From Methylobacterium terrae (GTDB taxonomy: Bacteria > Pseudomonadota > Alphaproteobacteria > Rhizobiales > Beijerinckiaceae): a stretch of DNA of 64,000 nucleotides. Where the stretch lies: positions 4,902,001 through 4,966,000 of the forward strand of contig NZ_CP029553.1 in assembly GCF_003173755.1 (NCBI RefSeq), given 5' to 3'. The number at the start of each line of letters is the position of its first letter. Within the stretch, counting starts at the first letter, position 1. Below the pieces are notes generated by a model that was not told where the DNA came from, searched no databases, and was given only the letters and a program-made list of their open reading frames with translations. Below are positions 11,320-20,894 of the stretch, piece by piece. The translations under genes and the position numbers were made by a program.

Positions 11320-12393
11320 ATGGCCATCGTCGACGCCGCTCCGTCCCAGCCGCTCGCCTCCACCGGGGCAGCGCCGCGTGGCCTCGACCGCCGCCGCTTC
11401 GGCGCCATGATGCTGGCGGCCGGTGCCGGAAGCCTGCTCCCGGGCCGGCCGGCCCTGGCGCTGCCGGCCTCCGACGAGGCCCGGGTGATCGACTTCGAAT
11501 GGGTCGACGCCGCCCGCGACCGCGCGGTGCCGGCCCGGCTCTACTGGCCGGCCGCCTCGGCCCGGAAAGGTCCGGTCCCGTTGATCGTCTTCTCCCACGG
11601 GCTCGGCGGCTCCCGGAAAGGCTACAGCTACCTCGGCGAGGGTTGGTCGGCGCACGGGACCGCCAGCCTCCACATCCAGCACGTCGGGAGCGACGAGTCG
11701 CTGTGGCAGGGCAACCCGATCATGCTCCTCGACCGCCTCGGCGGCGCGGCGGACGAGCGCGAGGCCATCGAACGGACGCGGGACGTGAGCTTCGGCCTCG
11801 ACCGCCTGCTGCAGCGCGACGGCCCCTTCCACGCCGCCATCGACCGCACGCGCATCGTCGCGGCCGGGCATTCCTTCGGGGCGAACACGACCCTGATCCT
11901 CACCGGCGCCCAGGTGATCCGCGACGGGAAGCCCTTGGGCTTCCGGGACCCGCGGTTCACGGCGAGCATCGTGATCTCGGCACCGCCCTTCTACGGCGAG
12001 GCCGACCTCCCGGCGGTCCTCGCTGCGGTCGACGTCCCCACGCTCCATGTCACCGCGACGGAGGACACGATCCGCATCCCGGGCCGGTATTCGCCGGTCC
12101 AGGACCGCCTCGACGTCTACGCGGCGATTCCAACCCCGCAGAAGACGCTGGTCGTGTTCCAGGGTGGTTCGCACAGCGTCTTCACCGACCGCTCGCTGCG
12201 GAACGGCGGACCGCTGAACCCCCTGGTGAAGCGGGCCACCGCCGAGGTCGGGCTCGCCTTCCTCGACCTCGTCCACAAGTCCGATCCCGTACCCCTCGAA
12301 GACTGGAGCGCGACCTGGAAGCCGATCCTGGCCGCGGCGCCGACGCCGTTCCAGGTCGACGCGCGGCAATGGGCCAGGAAGCGGCGCGCCTGA
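11320..12393 (+). CDS. Tat-exported alpha/beta hydrolase
   Basis: 357 residues. The N-terminus contains a twin-arginine signal (DRRRFGAMMLAAGAGSLLPG, about residues 25-45). The mature enzyme has the alpha/beta hydrolase pattern: VFSHGLGGSRKGY forms the oxyanion region, GHSFGAN carries the nucleophilic Ser, and the C-terminal GGSHSVF supplies the catalytic His. It resembles the dienelactone-hydrolase or PAF-acetylhydrolase-like group; the substrate is unknown. The start at 11320 leaves an approx. 24-residue pre-Tat extension. It is monocistronic and convergent with the cupin gene. Confidence 0.82.
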   Translation: MAIVDAAPSQPLASTGAAPRGLDRRRFGAMMLAAGAGSLLPGRPALALPASDEARVIDFEWVDAARDRAVPARLYWPAASARKGPVPLIVFSHGLGGSRKGYSYLGEGWSAHGTASLHIQHVGSDESLWQGNPIMLLDRLGGAADEREAIERTRDVSFGLDRLLQRDGPFHAAIDRTRIVAAGHSFGANTTLILTGAQVIRDGKPLGFRDPRFTASIVISAPPFYGEADLPAVLAAVDVPTLHVTATEDTIRIPGRYSPVQDRLDVYAAIPTPQKTLVVFQGGSHSVFTDRSLRNGGPLNPLVKRATAEVGLAFLDLVHKSDPVPLEDWSATWKPILAAAPTPFQVDARQWARKRRA

Positions 12394-12533
12394 AGCTTGG
12401 CGGCGGCGTCGAGACGGGACTGCGCGCGGCCTCCGACCGACGGCCCTGAGCCCATCGCCGGCAGCTGACGACCGGGACCGTCCGCCCGACACCCTGAGCG
12501 GCCTCCCGGCCCCGAGGCGATCACGCCCGAACC

Positions 12534-12971
12534 CTACCCGCGCGGCATCGGCCGCCAGTCCGGCGGCGCCATCTCGAACCCCTCGAACCGGAAGCCCGGC
12601 GCCACGGTGCAGCTCACCAGGGTCCAGGCGCCGAGGCTGGTGGCGGTCTGCCAGTGTCCGGCCGGCACCACGATCTGCGGCCGCTGGCCCCGCGCGAGGT
12701 CGGGGCCGAGGTGGCGCGCCTCGGCGTCGTGGCCGTTGGGGCTCGTCGTGATCACCATCGGCGCCCCGGCGTGCCAGAGCCAGACCTCCGTGGCGTCGAC
12801 CCGGTGCCACTCGGACGTCTCGCCGATGTCGAGGAGGTAGTAGATCGCCGTCGAGGCGGCGCGCCCGTCGATCTCGCGCGGGTCCCGGAAGGTCTCGCGA
12901 TAGTGGCCGCCCTCCGGGTGGGGCTTGAGGTCGAGCAGGCGCACGACCTCGGCTGCCGTCAGGTTTTGCAT
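12534..12971 (-). CDS. Cupin_5 (DUF985) family protein
   Basis: 145 residues of the DUF985/Cupin_5 family. Signature segments are LDLKPHPEGGHYRETFRDP, a YYLLDIGETSEWHRVDATEVWLWHAG metal-site strand and VPAGHWQTA. The first cupin motif keeps its histidines. Members bind a metal or small ligand in a beta-barrel; the biochemical role is unknown. The ATG at 12971 lies five bases after the gloB stop on the same strand, so the two are almost certainly co-transcribed and translationally coupled. Confidence 0.88.
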   Translation of the reverse strand: MQNLTAAEVVRLLDLKPHPEGGHYRETFRDPREIDGRAASTAIYYLLDIGETSEWHRVDATEVWLWHAGAPMVITTSPNGHDAEARHLGPDLARGQRPQIVVPAGHWQTATSLGAWTLVSCTVAPGFRFEGFEMAPPDWRPMPRG

Positions 12972-12976
12972 CGTCG

Positions 12977-13756
12977 TCAGAACCGGTTCTTCCACTCGCG
13001 CAAGGCCGTGAACACCGCCGCCGGATCGGCGCCGGGCTCCATCCCGACCGCGCGGGCGAGGGCCGGTTCGGTGGCGCGCAGGAACGGGTTGGTGGCCTTC
13101 TCCTCGCCCAGCGTCGTCGGCACCAGGAAGCGGCCTTCCGCCTTGGCCGTCTCGGCGAGCGCCGCCCGGTCCTTGAGGTTCCGGTTCTCCGGCTCGGCGG
13201 CGAGCGCGAAGCTCGCGTTCGACAGGACGTAGTCGTGGCCGGAATAGATCACGGTCTCGTCCGGCAGGGGCAGGAAGCGCGCCAGCGAGCGCCACAGCAC
13301 CTGGGGCGGGCCCTCGAGCACCCGCCCGCAGCCCAGCGTGAACAGGGTGTCGCCGGCGAACGCGATTCCGGCTTCCTCGAACCAGTAGGTGACGTGGTCG
13401 TCGCAATGGCCGGGCGTCTCCCAGACCGCGGCGGCGAGCGAGCCCACCGTCACGACGTCGCCCTCGCGCACCGTGGCGTCCACCTGCGGCACCGCGCCGC
13501 CGGCCTTTGCCGGGGCGGTCACCCGGGCGCCGGTGCGCGCCTTGACCTCCGGGATGCCCTCGACGTGGTCGCCGTGGCGGTGGGTGACCAGGATGTCGGT
13601 GAGGCGCCAGCCGGTCTCGTCGAGGGCGCGCAGCACGGCTGCCGCCTCCGGCACGTCGATCGCCGCGCAGGCGCCGGTCTCGGGGTCGCGCATCAGCACG
13701 CCGATATTGTCGCTCCGGCACGGGAAGGTGCGGATCTCGGGGCGGATCTCGGGCAT
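12977..13756 (-). CDS. gloB: Hydroxyacylglutathione hydrolase (glyoxalase II)
   Basis: 259 residues, metallo-beta-lactamase fold. THRHGDH at residues 58-64 supplies the binuclear metal ligands; further ligands are in TPGHCDDH, FAGDTLF and SGHDYV. It hydrolyses S-lactoylglutathione to lactate and glutathione in methylglyoxal detoxification. The C-terminal HAGH_C part (PENRNLKDR, KATNPFLRA) is complete. It is divergent from a methyltransferase gene, with 183 bases between the starts. Confidence 0.95.
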   Translation of the reverse strand: MPEIRPEIRTFPCRSDNIGVLMRDPETGACAAIDVPEAAAVLRALDETGWRLTDILVTHRHGDHVEGIPEVKARTGARVTAPAKAGGAVPQVDATVREGDVVTVGSLAAAVWETPGHCDDHVTYWFEEAGIAFAGDTLFTLGCGRVLEGPPQVLWRSLARFLPLPDETVIYSGHDYVLSNASFALAAEPENRNLKDRAALAETAKAEGRFLVPTTLGEEKATNPFLRATEPALARAVGMEPGADPAAVFTALREWKNRF

Positions 13757-13939
13757 GGCGGCACCTCTCGATGGGCTCTCTTCCGGCGGGAGATAGGGCG
13801 GCTCCGGTCCCGCGCGACCGGGATCCGGCGATTAGCCGGGCATGCGCGGGCGGGCTTTCGGGTTGACGCCTTGCCGCGCTTCGCGCCACTCCCCATTGAT
13901 CACCGCAGGCGGCGCCCCCGCCGCACGTCCCGAGATCCG

Positions 13940-14686
13940 ATGAGCCTCGACGTCACCGACCTGCGCGCCTTCTACGCCAGCCCCCTCGGGGCGGTGGCGC
14001 AGCGGCTCGTCGGCCGCACGGTCCACCGCATGCTCGGCTCGGTCTCGGGCCTGCGGGTCATGGGCCTCGGCTACGCGGTGCCGTATCTCGGCCCGGTGCG
14101 CCACGCGGCCGAGCGGACGCTGGCCTTCATGCCGGCGACGCAGGGGGTGACGGCCTGGCCCGGCTCCGGCCGCTCGACCTCCTGCCTCGTCGACCCGACG
14201 ATGATGCCGCTGCCCGATGCGGCCCTCGACCGGGTGCTGCTGATCCACGCCATCGAGGCGGTGGAGAGCCCGGCCGAGCTGATGCAGGAGGTCTGGCGCG
14301 TGCTGACCCCCGGCGGCCGGCTGATCGTGGCGGTGCCGAATCGCCGCGGCCTGTGGGCGCGGCGGGACGCCACGCCCTTCGGCCACGGCCAGCCCTACAG
14401 CCGCTCGCAGCTCGGCCGGCTGATGCGCGAGACGCTGTTCTCGCCCGAGGACTGGGCCGAGACCCTCTACGTGCCGCCCGTCGAGGGCTGGCTGACCTTG
14501 CGCACCGCGAGCGCCTGGGAGCGGGTCGGCACCGGCCTGTCGCTGCCCTTCGCCGGCCTGCACGTGGTCGAGGCGGGCAAGCAGCTCCACCGCCCGGTGG
14601 CGGTCCAGGCGCGCAAGGCCTCGCGGCTGCGCGCCCGGGTGCTGGCGCCGGTGCCGGTGCCCGCCCCCGTGCCAGGAGGCGCGTAG
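13940..14686 (+). CDS. SAM-dependent methyltransferase (type 11)
   Basis: 248 residues. A class I methyltransferase fold with a degenerate N-terminal SAM loop (LRVMGLGYAVPYLGP), an acidic/hinge motif MMPLPDAALDRVLLIHAIEAVESP and motif LTPGGRLIVAVPNRRG typical of the Methyltransf_11 group. The substrate is unknown. Divergence from gloB is an arrangement I recall in other Rhizobiales (memory, not checked). The ATG at 13940 fits the start of homologous sequence. The downstream marC gene begins three bases after the stop, so they form an operon. Confidence 0.85.
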   Translation: MSLDVTDLRAFYASPLGAVAQRLVGRTVHRMLGSVSGLRVMGLGYAVPYLGPVRHAAERTLAFMPATQGVTAWPGSGRSTSCLVDPTMMPLPDAALDRVLLIHAIEAVESPAELMQEVWRVLTPGGRLIVAVPNRRGLWARRDATPFGHGQPYSRSQLGRLMRETLFSPEDWAETLYVPPVEGWLTLRTASAWERVGTGLSLPFAGLHVVEAGKQLHRPVAVQARKASRLRARVLAPVPVPAPVPGGA

Positions 14687-14689
14687 ACG

Positions 14690-15409
14690 ATGCCGTTCCC
14701 GGGCGCGGATGCCGCGCTGCAGAGCTTCCTCCTCGCCTTCTCGGCCCTGTTCTCGATCGTCAACCCGCCCGGCGCGGCGCTGATCTTCGCGCAGGTGACG
14801 GCCGGCCGCAGCCACGCCGAGCGCACCTGGCTGTCGCGCCGCATCGGCGTCTACGCGGCGGCGGTGATGCTCGTCTCGCTCTGGGCCGGCGCCTCGGTGC
14901 TCAGCTTCTTCGGCATCTCGCTCTCGGCGCTCCGCATCGCCGGCGGCCTCGTCGTGGCGGCGCAGGCCTGGAACCTGCTCGCCGCGCCCGAGCAGCGCGA
15001 GGCCCGCAAGACCGCCCAGGCCGAGACGGTCCAGGGCAGCGAGGACGGCCCCGAGCCGGCCGCGCTCGCGGAGATCGCGTTCTTTCCCCTGACGCTGCCC
15101 TTCACCACCGGGCCGGGCACCATCGCGGTGGCCATCGCCCTCGGCGCCGGGCGGCCGGACGGGGACGCCGACCGGATCGCCTACCTCGCCGGGGCGTCGG
15201 CCGCCTCGCTCGTCATCGCCCTGATGGTGCTCCTGGCCTACGCCTCCGCCGACCGGCTGGTGGAGCGGCTCGGCCACGCCCGGGCCCGGGTGCTCGGGCG
15301 GCTCGCGGCCTTCCTGCTCCTCTGCGTCGGCACCCAGATCACGCTCACGGGCGTCACCGACGTGCTCGGGCCCCTCATCGCGAACGCCAAGCCAGGGTTC
15401 GACCGGTGA
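14690..15409 (+). CDS. MarC-family membrane protein
   Basis: 239 residues with six hydrophobic helices. The N-terminal FSALFSIVNPPGAALIFAQVT and the central FFPLTLPFTTGPGTIAVAIALG repeats are the MarC/UPF0056 signature. An internal hydrophilic loop (about residues 100-125) separates the halves. Function of the family is unresolved; it was once linked to antibiotic resistance in error. Its 3' end overlaps the convergent alpha/beta hydrolase gene by 35 bases. Confidence 0.9.
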   Translation: MPFPGADAALQSFLLAFSALFSIVNPPGAALIFAQVTAGRSHAERTWLSRRIGVYAAAVMLVSLWAGASVLSFFGISLSALRIAGGLVVAAQAWNLLAAPEQREARKTAQAETVQGSEDGPEPAALAEIAFFPLTLPFTTGPGTIAVAIALGAGRPDGDADRIAYLAGASAASLVIALMVLLAYASADRLVERLGHARARVLGRLAAFLLLCVGTQITLTGVTDVLGPLIANAKPGFDR

Positions 15410-16406
15410 GCGCCATCTGGGCGTCGACCGCCCGCACGATCCGGGCCTTGGCCGCGTAGTGGATCATGTGGCCCTGGCCCGGCAGCAGGGTCAGGGTGCT
15501 GCCCGCGACCTCGGCGTGCAGGCGGCAGGATTGCTCGGCCGGATCGACGACCGCGTCGGCATCGCCCGACAGGATCGCCACCGGGAGGCGCAGGGCCGCG
15601 TAGCGCGACTGCATCAGGGCGACCGCCGCGTTCATGCTCGCGGTGTCCTCGGCGCTCGCCCGGCTCTGCGTGGCGGAGAGCGACAGCGCGACGGGAAAGC
15701 GCGCGGTGAATCGCGCCGGCACGGGTTGCGGCTTGAACACGTGGCGGAAGACCTGCGGCGCCATCGCCCGCCCGACGGCCCCCGGCACAAGGGCGCGCGC
15801 CGCGTCGCCGAGGCCCGGCACGGCGAGCGGCGCGATCAGCGCCACGTCGGCCCGCCGGCCCGGATAGTAGTAGCCGGAGAGCAGCACCAGCCCGCGCAGG
15901 TCGACGCTCTCGTGGATCGCCAGCGCCAGCGACACGATGGTGCCCCAGGAATGGCCGACCACCACCGGCCGCTCGACGTTGAGCTCCCGCAGGACGTGCC
16001 CGATCAGCCGCGCCTGGGCCTGCGCCGTCCAGACCCAGTGCCGGGGCCGCTCGGTATGGCCGAAGCCGGGCCGGTCGATCGCGATGACGCGGTAGGACTT
16101 GGCCAGCTGCTCCACCAGCCCGCAGATGACGAAGTCCTCCGCCATGGTGCCGTTGCCGTGGATCAGCACCACCGGCCGGCCCCGTCCGCGGACGATGGCG
16201 TGAACCCTGACCCCGTCGACCTCGATGAGGCGGCCCAGCGGCCGGTGCTCCGGCTCCTCGGTCCGCAGCGTCTCCGAGCCCTGCCGCATCAGGGCGCCGG
16301 TCCGGCGGGCCGCGGCGGCGTTCGCCTTGGCGGTGGCGCGCAGGATCCGCGCCGCGCCGGTGGCGGCGCGGCGGGTGGCGCGCCCGGGAACGAACCGAAA
16401 GGCCAT
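15375..16406 (-). CDS. Alpha/beta hydrolase
   Basis: 343 residues. An Arg/Ala-rich leader of about 55 residues precedes the hydrolase core: [14 protein letters not shown] (oxyanion), GHSWGTI (nucleophile Ser), [10 protein letters not shown] (acid) and GQGHMIHY (His). It resembles epoxide-hydrolase/haloperoxidase-type enzymes; no substrate can be named. The ATG at 16406 is the only good start before the conserved part. Its 3' end overlaps marC tail to tail by 35 bases. It is divergent from dapB, so the two share a 154-base promoter region. Confidence 0.85.
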   Translation of the reverse strand: MAFRFVPGRATRRAATGAARILRATAKANAAAARRTGALMRQGSETLRTEEPEHRPLGRLIEVDGVRVHAIVRGRGRPVVLIHGNGTMAEDFVICGLVEQLAKSYRVIAIDRPGFGHTERPRHWVWTAQAQARLIGHVLRELNVERPVVVGHSWGTIVSLALAIHESVDLRGLVLLSGYYYPGRRADVALIAPLAVPGLGDAARALVPGAVGRAMAPQVFRHVFKPQPVPARFTARFPVALSLSATQSRASAEDTASMNAAVALMQSRYAALRLPVAILSGDADAVVDPAEQSCRLHAEVAGSTLTLLPGQGHMIHYAAKARIVRAVDAQMALTGRTLAWRSR

Positions 16407-16560
16407 GGGATCTCCGGCGCCATGCTGCAGTGCGGGAGAAGATGGCGCATCGGCGGTCCCGCGCATATCCCCCGGGTCGCCTTGGCAGCACCCGCCCGCC
16501 CCTGTACGAGGCCGTGGAGGCGGTCGGTCCGGAACCGCCCGCACCAGGAGCATGACCGCC

Positions 16561-17358
16561 ATGCGTCTCGTCGTCGTCGGCGCCTCCGGGCGCATGGGGC
16601 GGATGCTGATCCAGGCCGTGGCCGAGGCCGAGGGCTGCACCCTGTCGGGCGCGATCGAGCGCGAGGGGTCGCCGGCGCTCGGCCAGGATGCCGGCGTGCT
16701 CGCCGGACTGCCGCCGCTCGGCGTCCCCGTCACCGACGATCCGCTGCCGGCCTTCGCCGAGGCCGACGGCGTCCTCGACTTCACGGCCCCGGCCGCGACG
16801 GTGTTCTACGCCGAGCTCGCCGCCCAGGCCCGCATCGTCCACGTGGTCGGCACCACCGGCCTGTCGCCGGACGATTTCGCGAAGCTCAAGGCGGCGGCGT
16901 TCCACGCCCGCATCGTCCAGTCGGGCAACATGTCGCTCGGCGTCAACCTGCTCGCCGGGCTCGTGCGCAAGGTCGCGGCGACGCTCGGCGACGAGTACGA
17001 CATCGAGATCCTGGAGATGCACCACCGCCACAAGGTGGACGCGCCGTCCGGCACCGCCCTCCTGCTGGGCGAGGCGGCGGCGCAAGGGCGCGACGTCGCG
17101 CTCGAGCAGCGCAAGGTCGCGGTGCGCGACGGCCATACCGGCCCGCGCGAGCCCGGCAGCATCGGCTTCGCCACCCTGCGGGGCGGCAGCGTCGTCGGGG
17201 AGCACAGCGTGATCTTCGCCGGCGCCGGCGAGCGCATCGAACTCACCCACCTGGCGAGCGACCGCGGCCTGTTCGCCGCCGGCGCCGTGAAGGCCGCCCT
17301 CTGGGCGCGATCCCGCGAGCCCGGCTTCTACGGCATGGACGACGTGCTGGGCCTCTGA
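16561..17358 (+). CDS. dapB: 4-hydroxy-tetrahydrodipicolinate reductase
   Basis: 265 residues, the usual DapB length. The N-terminal NAD(P)-binding [12 protein letters not shown] and the catalytic [17 protein letters not shown] are intact. It reduces hydroxytetrahydrodipicolinate in the diaminopimelate/lysine pathway, feeding both protein and peptidoglycan synthesis. Two in-frame ATGs occur (16552 and 16561). The second is chosen because AGGAG lies ten bases upstream of it and only one base from the first. gpmA follows 44 bases later on the same strand. Confidence 0.95.
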   Translation: MRLVVVGASGRMGRMLIQAVAEAEGCTLSGAIEREGSPALGQDAGVLAGLPPLGVPVTDDPLPAFAEADGVLDFTAPAATVFYAELAAQARIVHVVGTTGLSPDDFAKLKAAAFHARIVQSGNMSLGVNLLAGLVRKVAATLGDEYDIEILEMHHRHKVDAPSGTALLLGEAAAQGRDVALEQRKVAVRDGHTGPREPGSIGFATLRGGSVVGEHSVIFAGAGERIELTHLASDRGLFAAGAVKAALWARSREPGFYGMDDVLGL

Positions 17359-17402
17359 CCCCTTACCCCTGACCTTTCCCCTGAAACGGAGCGACACGCA
17401 TC

Positions 17403-18026
17403 ATGGAGCGTCTTCTCGTCCTCGCGCGCCACGGCCAGAGCGAGTGGAACCTGAAGAACCTGTTCACCGGCTGGAAGGACCCCGGGCTCACCGAGCTCGG
17501 CGTCGAGGAGGCGCGGGCGGCCGGGCGGCGGCTCAAGGCGAAGGGCGTTCAGTTCGACGTCGCCTTCACGTCGGACCTCACCCGGGCCCAGCGCACCTGC
17601 GCGCTGATCCTGGAGGAGCTCGGCCAGTCCGGCCTGCCGACCCACGCCGACGCCGCCCTGAACGAGCGCGACTACGGCGACCTGTCGGGCCTCAACAAGG
17701 ACGATGCCCGCGCCAAGTGGGGCGAGGAGCAGGTCCATGTCTGGCGCCGCTCCTACGACGTGCCCCCGCCCGGCGGCGAGAGCCTGAAGGACACCGTGGC
17801 CCGGGTGCTGCCCTACACGATGCGGGAGATCCTGCCGCGGGTGATGCGCGGCGAGCGCGTGCTGGTCGCGGCCCACGGCAATTCGCTCCGCGCCCTGGTG
17901 ATGGTGCTCGACGGGCTCACCACCGAGACGATCCCGGGCCTCGAGCTCCACACCGGCGTGCCGCTGGTCTACCGCCTGAAGGACGACACCACCGTCGCCG
18001 CGAAGGAAGTCCTCGACTGCGACTGA
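17403..18026 (+). CDS. gpmA: 2,3-bisphosphoglycerate-dependent phosphoglycerate mutase
   Basis: 207 residues. [18 protein letters not shown] carries the phosphorylated His10, [10 protein letters not shown] the acid/base Glu, and [11 protein letters not shown] the second His. It interconverts 3- and 2-phosphoglycerate in glycolysis and gluconeogenesis. It is shorter than the approx. 250-residue E. coli enzyme, as is usual in alphaproteobacteria. The 44-base gap from dapB suggests an operon, and a hairpin follows the stop. Confidence 0.95.
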   Translation: MERLLVLARHGQSEWNLKNLFTGWKDPGLTELGVEEARAAGRRLKAKGVQFDVAFTSDLTRAQRTCALILEELGQSGLPTHADAALNERDYGDLSGLNKDDARAKWGEEQVHVWRRSYDVPPPGGESLKDTVARVLPYTMREILPRVMRGERVLVAAHGNSLRALVMVLDGLTTETIPGLELHTGVPLVYRLKDDTTVAAKEVLDCD

Positions 18027-18041
18027 GCGGCGGGCGGCCGG

Positions 18042-18076
18042 CCCTCGCGCCCGATCCGTCGCGGGGAGCGCGAGGG
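18042..18076 (+). terminator. Probable terminator after gpmA
   Basis: Inverted repeat CCCTCGCGC (18042-18050) and GCGCGAGGG (18068-18076) gives a 9-bp perfect stem with a 17-base loop, beginning 16 bases past the gpmA stop. There is no T-run, as is common in such GC-rich genomes. Confidence 0.6.
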
Positions 18077-18503
18077 ATCGGTCCGGTCGATGGTCGATCC
18101 GGGGCCGGATCCTCTCCGTCGAAGGAGGGGATCCCGCATCGCCCCGTCTCTGCGACGGCCTGAATAGCGTAGAATCGGGGCTTTCCCGGGCTTCCAGCTC
18201 CGGCCGGACCTCGCAAATCCACCACGGGGGCGAGGTCCTGCACGATCCCCTGGCCTGGAACCACGCGCTCGTCCCTGCCGCGCGCCTGCAGAGTTTCCAG
18301 GGCGCGTGCCAGTCCTGCGGCCTGCGGAGCTTCGTTCCCGCGCGGCGACTCCCGCACCGCCCGATTCCCGCAAGCGCGGCGACGCCCGTTCCGCCGGGAA
18401 TGCGGCCGGGGCCATTGCCGCGATGCCTATCCGTCCCACCTGTCGTCGGGGGGCGCGACCGGTGCGGCCCCCGGACGTCCGCGGCTCGGCAAGGGAGAGA
18501 CAG
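18077..18503. other. Intergenic region before the CsbD-like gene
   Basis: No open frame here has coding character. It contains GATC-rich inverted segments around 18077-18135. It presumably carries the promoter for the CsbD-like gene, but no convincing -35/-10 or extracytoplasmic sigma motif was found. Confidence 0.5.
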
Positions 18504-18848
18504 ATGGTCGATACGGATCGCATCACCGGCGCGGCGCGCGAGATCGGCGGCAAGGCGCAATCCGCCGTCGGCGACCTCGTGGGGGATCGCCGCGCGCAGG
18601 TCGAGGGCCGCTTCCGCGAGGCGCAGGGGCGCGGCGAGCACCTCGCCGGCGAAGCCCGCGACGCGCTGCGCGACGCGGCCGACACCGCGGTCGACTACGC
18701 CGAGGACGCCTACGAGCGCGGTCGCCACGGTGCCCGGCAGGGCGCCCGCACGGTGACGCACGCCATGGAGGAGACCCCGCTGCTGGCCCTGCTCCTCGCG
18801 GGCGCTGCCGGCTACGGCCTCGCGCTCCTGGTGCACGGCCGCCGCTGA
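18504..18848 (+). CDS. CsbD-like stress protein with C-terminal membrane helix
   Basis: 114 residues. The N-terminal 35 residues (DRITGAAREIGGKAQSAVGDLVGDR) follow the CsbD pattern, an abundant general-stress protein family of unknown biochemical role. The middle is an amphipathic, Ala/Glu/Arg-rich helix like DUF883/ElaB proteins. The C-terminus (LLALLLAGAAGYGLALLVHGRR) is a single membrane helix. The fusion suggests an inner-membrane-attached stress protein (inference). The ATG at 18504 follows AAGGGAGAGA. It converges with the next gene at six bases. Confidence 0.8.
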   Translation: MVDTDRITGAAREIGGKAQSAVGDLVGDRRAQVEGRFREAQGRGEHLAGEARDALRDAADTAVDYAEDAYERGRHGARQGARTVTHAMEETPLLALLLAGAAGYGLALLVHGRR

Positions 18849-18854
18849 GGGCTT

Positions 18855-19232
18855 TCAGCGCACCTGCGACAGCGGGGGCGGCTCGCGTGGCAGCGTGCCG
18901 TCCTCGAGCTGCAGGCAGGTGAGGAGCGCGACGTAGGAGGGCGTGCCGCCGATCTCGCTCTCGGCCCGGCAATTGCCGCGGTCGGAGGCCGGGTACGTCG
19001 GCCAGAGCCGCCGCAGGGTGCGCCGCGCGGCGCGCTCGTCGGCGAGGCAGCCTCGCTCGCTCGCCCGGGAGGCGTACGGCCCGGGCCGGTCTTCGAGCGC
19101 GCAGGCCTTCGCCAGGGAAAAGGTCGGAGGTCCCTCGGCTCGCGCCGAGGACGGGCTCGCCGCGAGCGGCCCCACCAGGGGCCCGACGAGCAGTCCGAGG
19201 GCGAGCGGAACCGACAGCCGGGCGGATCTCAC
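18855..19232 (-). CDS. Small exported Cys-containing protein
   Basis: 125 residues, start GTG at 19232 with GAGGAGG five bases upstream. An N-terminal signal peptide (about residues 1-32, LALGLLVGPLVGPLAA, cleavage near ARA) is followed by a mature domain of about 90 residues with four cysteines (ACALED, GCLADE, NCRAES, TCLQLED), probably two disulfides in the periplasm. No family was recognised. A terminator-like hairpin separates it from the upstream yfdX gene. Confidence 0.7.
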   Translation of the reverse strand: MRSARLSVPLALGLLVGPLVGPLAASPSSARAEGPPTFSLAKACALEDRPGPYASRASERGCLADERAARRTLRRLWPTYPASDRGNCRAESEIGGTPSYVALLTCLQLEDGTLPREPPPLSQVR

Positions 19233-19269
19233 GACGACCTCCTCATCCGCTCCTCCTCGACGAACGCGG

Positions 19270-19296
19270 CCGGCCCGGGAACCGATCCCGGGCCGG
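19270..19296 (-). terminator. Probable terminator after yfdX
   Basis: CCGGCCCGGGA (19270-19280) and TCCCGGGCCGG (19286-19296) form a perfect 11-bp stem with a 5-base loop, 12 bases beyond the stop codon of the yfdX-like gene. This is a strong hairpin without a T-run. Confidence 0.7.
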
Positions 19297-19307
19297 AGCG
19301 ACGGCGC

Positions 19308-20123
19308 CTACTTCGTGCCCTTGCCATCGCTCGTCTTGCCGTCGCTCGCGCCGGCGGCGTGCTGCGGGGCGGGCTTGGCGCTCGACTGCGCGGCGCCCTT
19401 CTGGGGGATGCCGACCGCGTCGATCACGTCGAAGCGCATCGCGTCCTCGGCCGTCTTCAGGGCCGCGTTGGCCTCGTAGTACTTGCCCTGGCCGATCAGC
19501 GTGGCCGCCTGGTTGACGTCGGTGACGGTCTTGTCGAGGGGCAGCACCGCCATGACGAAGTTCACGTCGACATGAGCGAGCTTCAGCGTCTCGATCGCGC
19601 CCTTCTGGTCGCCCTTGGCGAGGCTCTTGTTCGCCTCGGTGACGGCGGACGCCTTCTCGGGCGTCGCCAGGAAGTCCTCGCCGAGGGTCAGCTGGGCATC
19701 GACCGGCACCCAGGCGACCTTGTCCTTGGACACCGCGTCCCTGGTGGCGGGCGCCTCGGCCTTCCTGTCGGCCGCGGCCTTGTCCTTGGTCGCCGCCAGC
19801 TCGGCCGGCGTCTTCAGGTCGGCCTCGGCCTTGTTGAACACGGCATCGTCCGCCTTCGCCTTCGCCAGGGCGGCCTGGGCCTTGCCGATGAGGGTCTTGG
19901 CTTGGGCGGGATCGGCGTCGAAGATCGCGATCCGGGCGAGATGCATGTCGCGGAACGCCTGGGCCCCGTCCTTCGAGAGCTTGCCGACATCCTGGTCGAC
20001 GGCGCGTTGGGCCGCACTCTCCTGGACCGCCGCCGGCTTGGCCGCCTGCTCGGTCGCGTAGGCGGCACCGCCGAGGACGGTGGTGGCGACGAGGGCAGCA
20101 ACCAGGGATTTCCGGTACGACAT
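19308..20123 (-). CDS. YfdX-family periplasmic protein
   Basis: 271 residues. The signal peptide SYRKSLVAALVATTVLGGAAYA ends near residue 22. The mature helical, Ala/Lys-rich protein shows YfdX features: FRDMHLARIAIFDADPAQAKTLIGKAQ, then WVPVDAQLTLGEDFL and IETLKLAHVDVNFVMAVLPLDKTVTDVNQA. YfdX proteins are linked to acid and multidrug stress in enterobacteria, and some are reported as chaperone-like. The ATG at 20123 follows GAGGAGG with six bases between. The upstream DNA (20124-20300) is less GC-rich and likely holds the promoter. Confidence 0.88.
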   Translation of the reverse strand: MSYRKSLVAALVATTVLGGAAYATEQAAKPAAVQESAAQRAVDQDVGKLSKDGAQAFRDMHLARIAIFDADPAQAKTLIGKAQAALAKAKADDAVFNKAEADLKTPAELAATKDKAAADRKAEAPATRDAVSKDKVAWVPVDAQLTLGEDFLATPEKASAVTEANKSLAKGDQKGAIETLKLAHVDVNFVMAVLPLDKTVTDVNQAATLIGQGKYYEANAALKTAEDAMRFDVIDAVGIPQKGAAQSSAKPAPQHAAGASDGKTSDGKGTK

Positions 20124-20318
20124 GACTTGCCTCCTCATGAAATCGATGCCGGTATTACTTTGCGGCATCGCCGCGTTGGTGACATCGTGATAACACAGCG
20201 TTGAGGGGCAAGTTGCCTAACCGTTTCATTAAAAGCCTGTAACTCAACGTCATGAGCCGGGCCGTGCGATCGTCAACCGGCGGTCGTTCCGACGCGCGCA
20301 TCCTCGATGTCCGGGGTG

Positions 20319-20426
20319 TCATACGATTTCCGGCTGATCGCTTCGCGATGCGGAAATCGGCTTCGCTCAAGCGCCGCGCGGGCTGGTGATACGAGATCCG
20401 GAAGTAATCTTCCGGATCTCGTATCA
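20319..20426. repeat. Dispersed palindromic repeat, copy A
   Basis: A 108-base element with two dyads. One is an imperfect ATTTCCG/CGGAAAT hairpin at the left. The other is a perfect 17-bp stem (GATACGAGATCCGGAAG and its complement, loop TAAT) at the right. A nearly identical copy lies in the opposite orientation at 31227-31334. It resembles REP/RPE-type intergenic repeats. Confidence 0.9.
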
Positions 20427-20894
20427 GGAGGGCCGAAGACGCCGATTTCTCCGCGTCGAAGCCGGCGCATCCCGAGGCCGGCAATCTCATCCTGAGAGAT
20501 CCGGCACCCGGCCCGGGCGGCGGAAACGGCGCCCGGGATGGGTGTCGGAGGCACGCCCGGAACGACCCGGACGGCGTCGCGGCGGCCGAGATCGATCGAC
20601 CGGTCCGCGGATGATGAATCCCGACAAATCGCCGAATGGCGACCTGCCGGGATCCGCTCGAAGAGCCGTGTCGTTCGGATCGGCGCGTCCTTGAAGAAAC
20701 CCACGTCGTCCCGGGGCTCGCCGACGGCGAGAGCCCGGGCTTCGCGACCGCCGACGCGGCAGGACGAGGCGGCCTGCGATCCGCGTCCCCGGACCGCGGC
20801 GGCGACCGGTCCCGGGTTCCGCCGCGCGGCCCCGGGACGACCCTGCGCGGTCGAGGCGTCGGGAGACCTCAGGGCCTGCCGCCGCCCCGCCATC
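20427..20894. other. Intergenic region downstream of bdhA
   Basis: No gene supported. It contains a long imperfect hairpin at 20501-20548 (CCGGCACCC... pairing with ...GGGTGTCGG, 19-bp stem with three mismatches). The rest is GC-rich non-coding DNA. The open frames crossing it lack homology and run through the repeat. Confidence 0.55.

Noticed and set aside
20386..20694. Small plus-strand open frame through the palindromic repeat
   Set aside because: It is composed of repeat sequence, and a similar short frame appears within the other repeat copy at 31227-31334.
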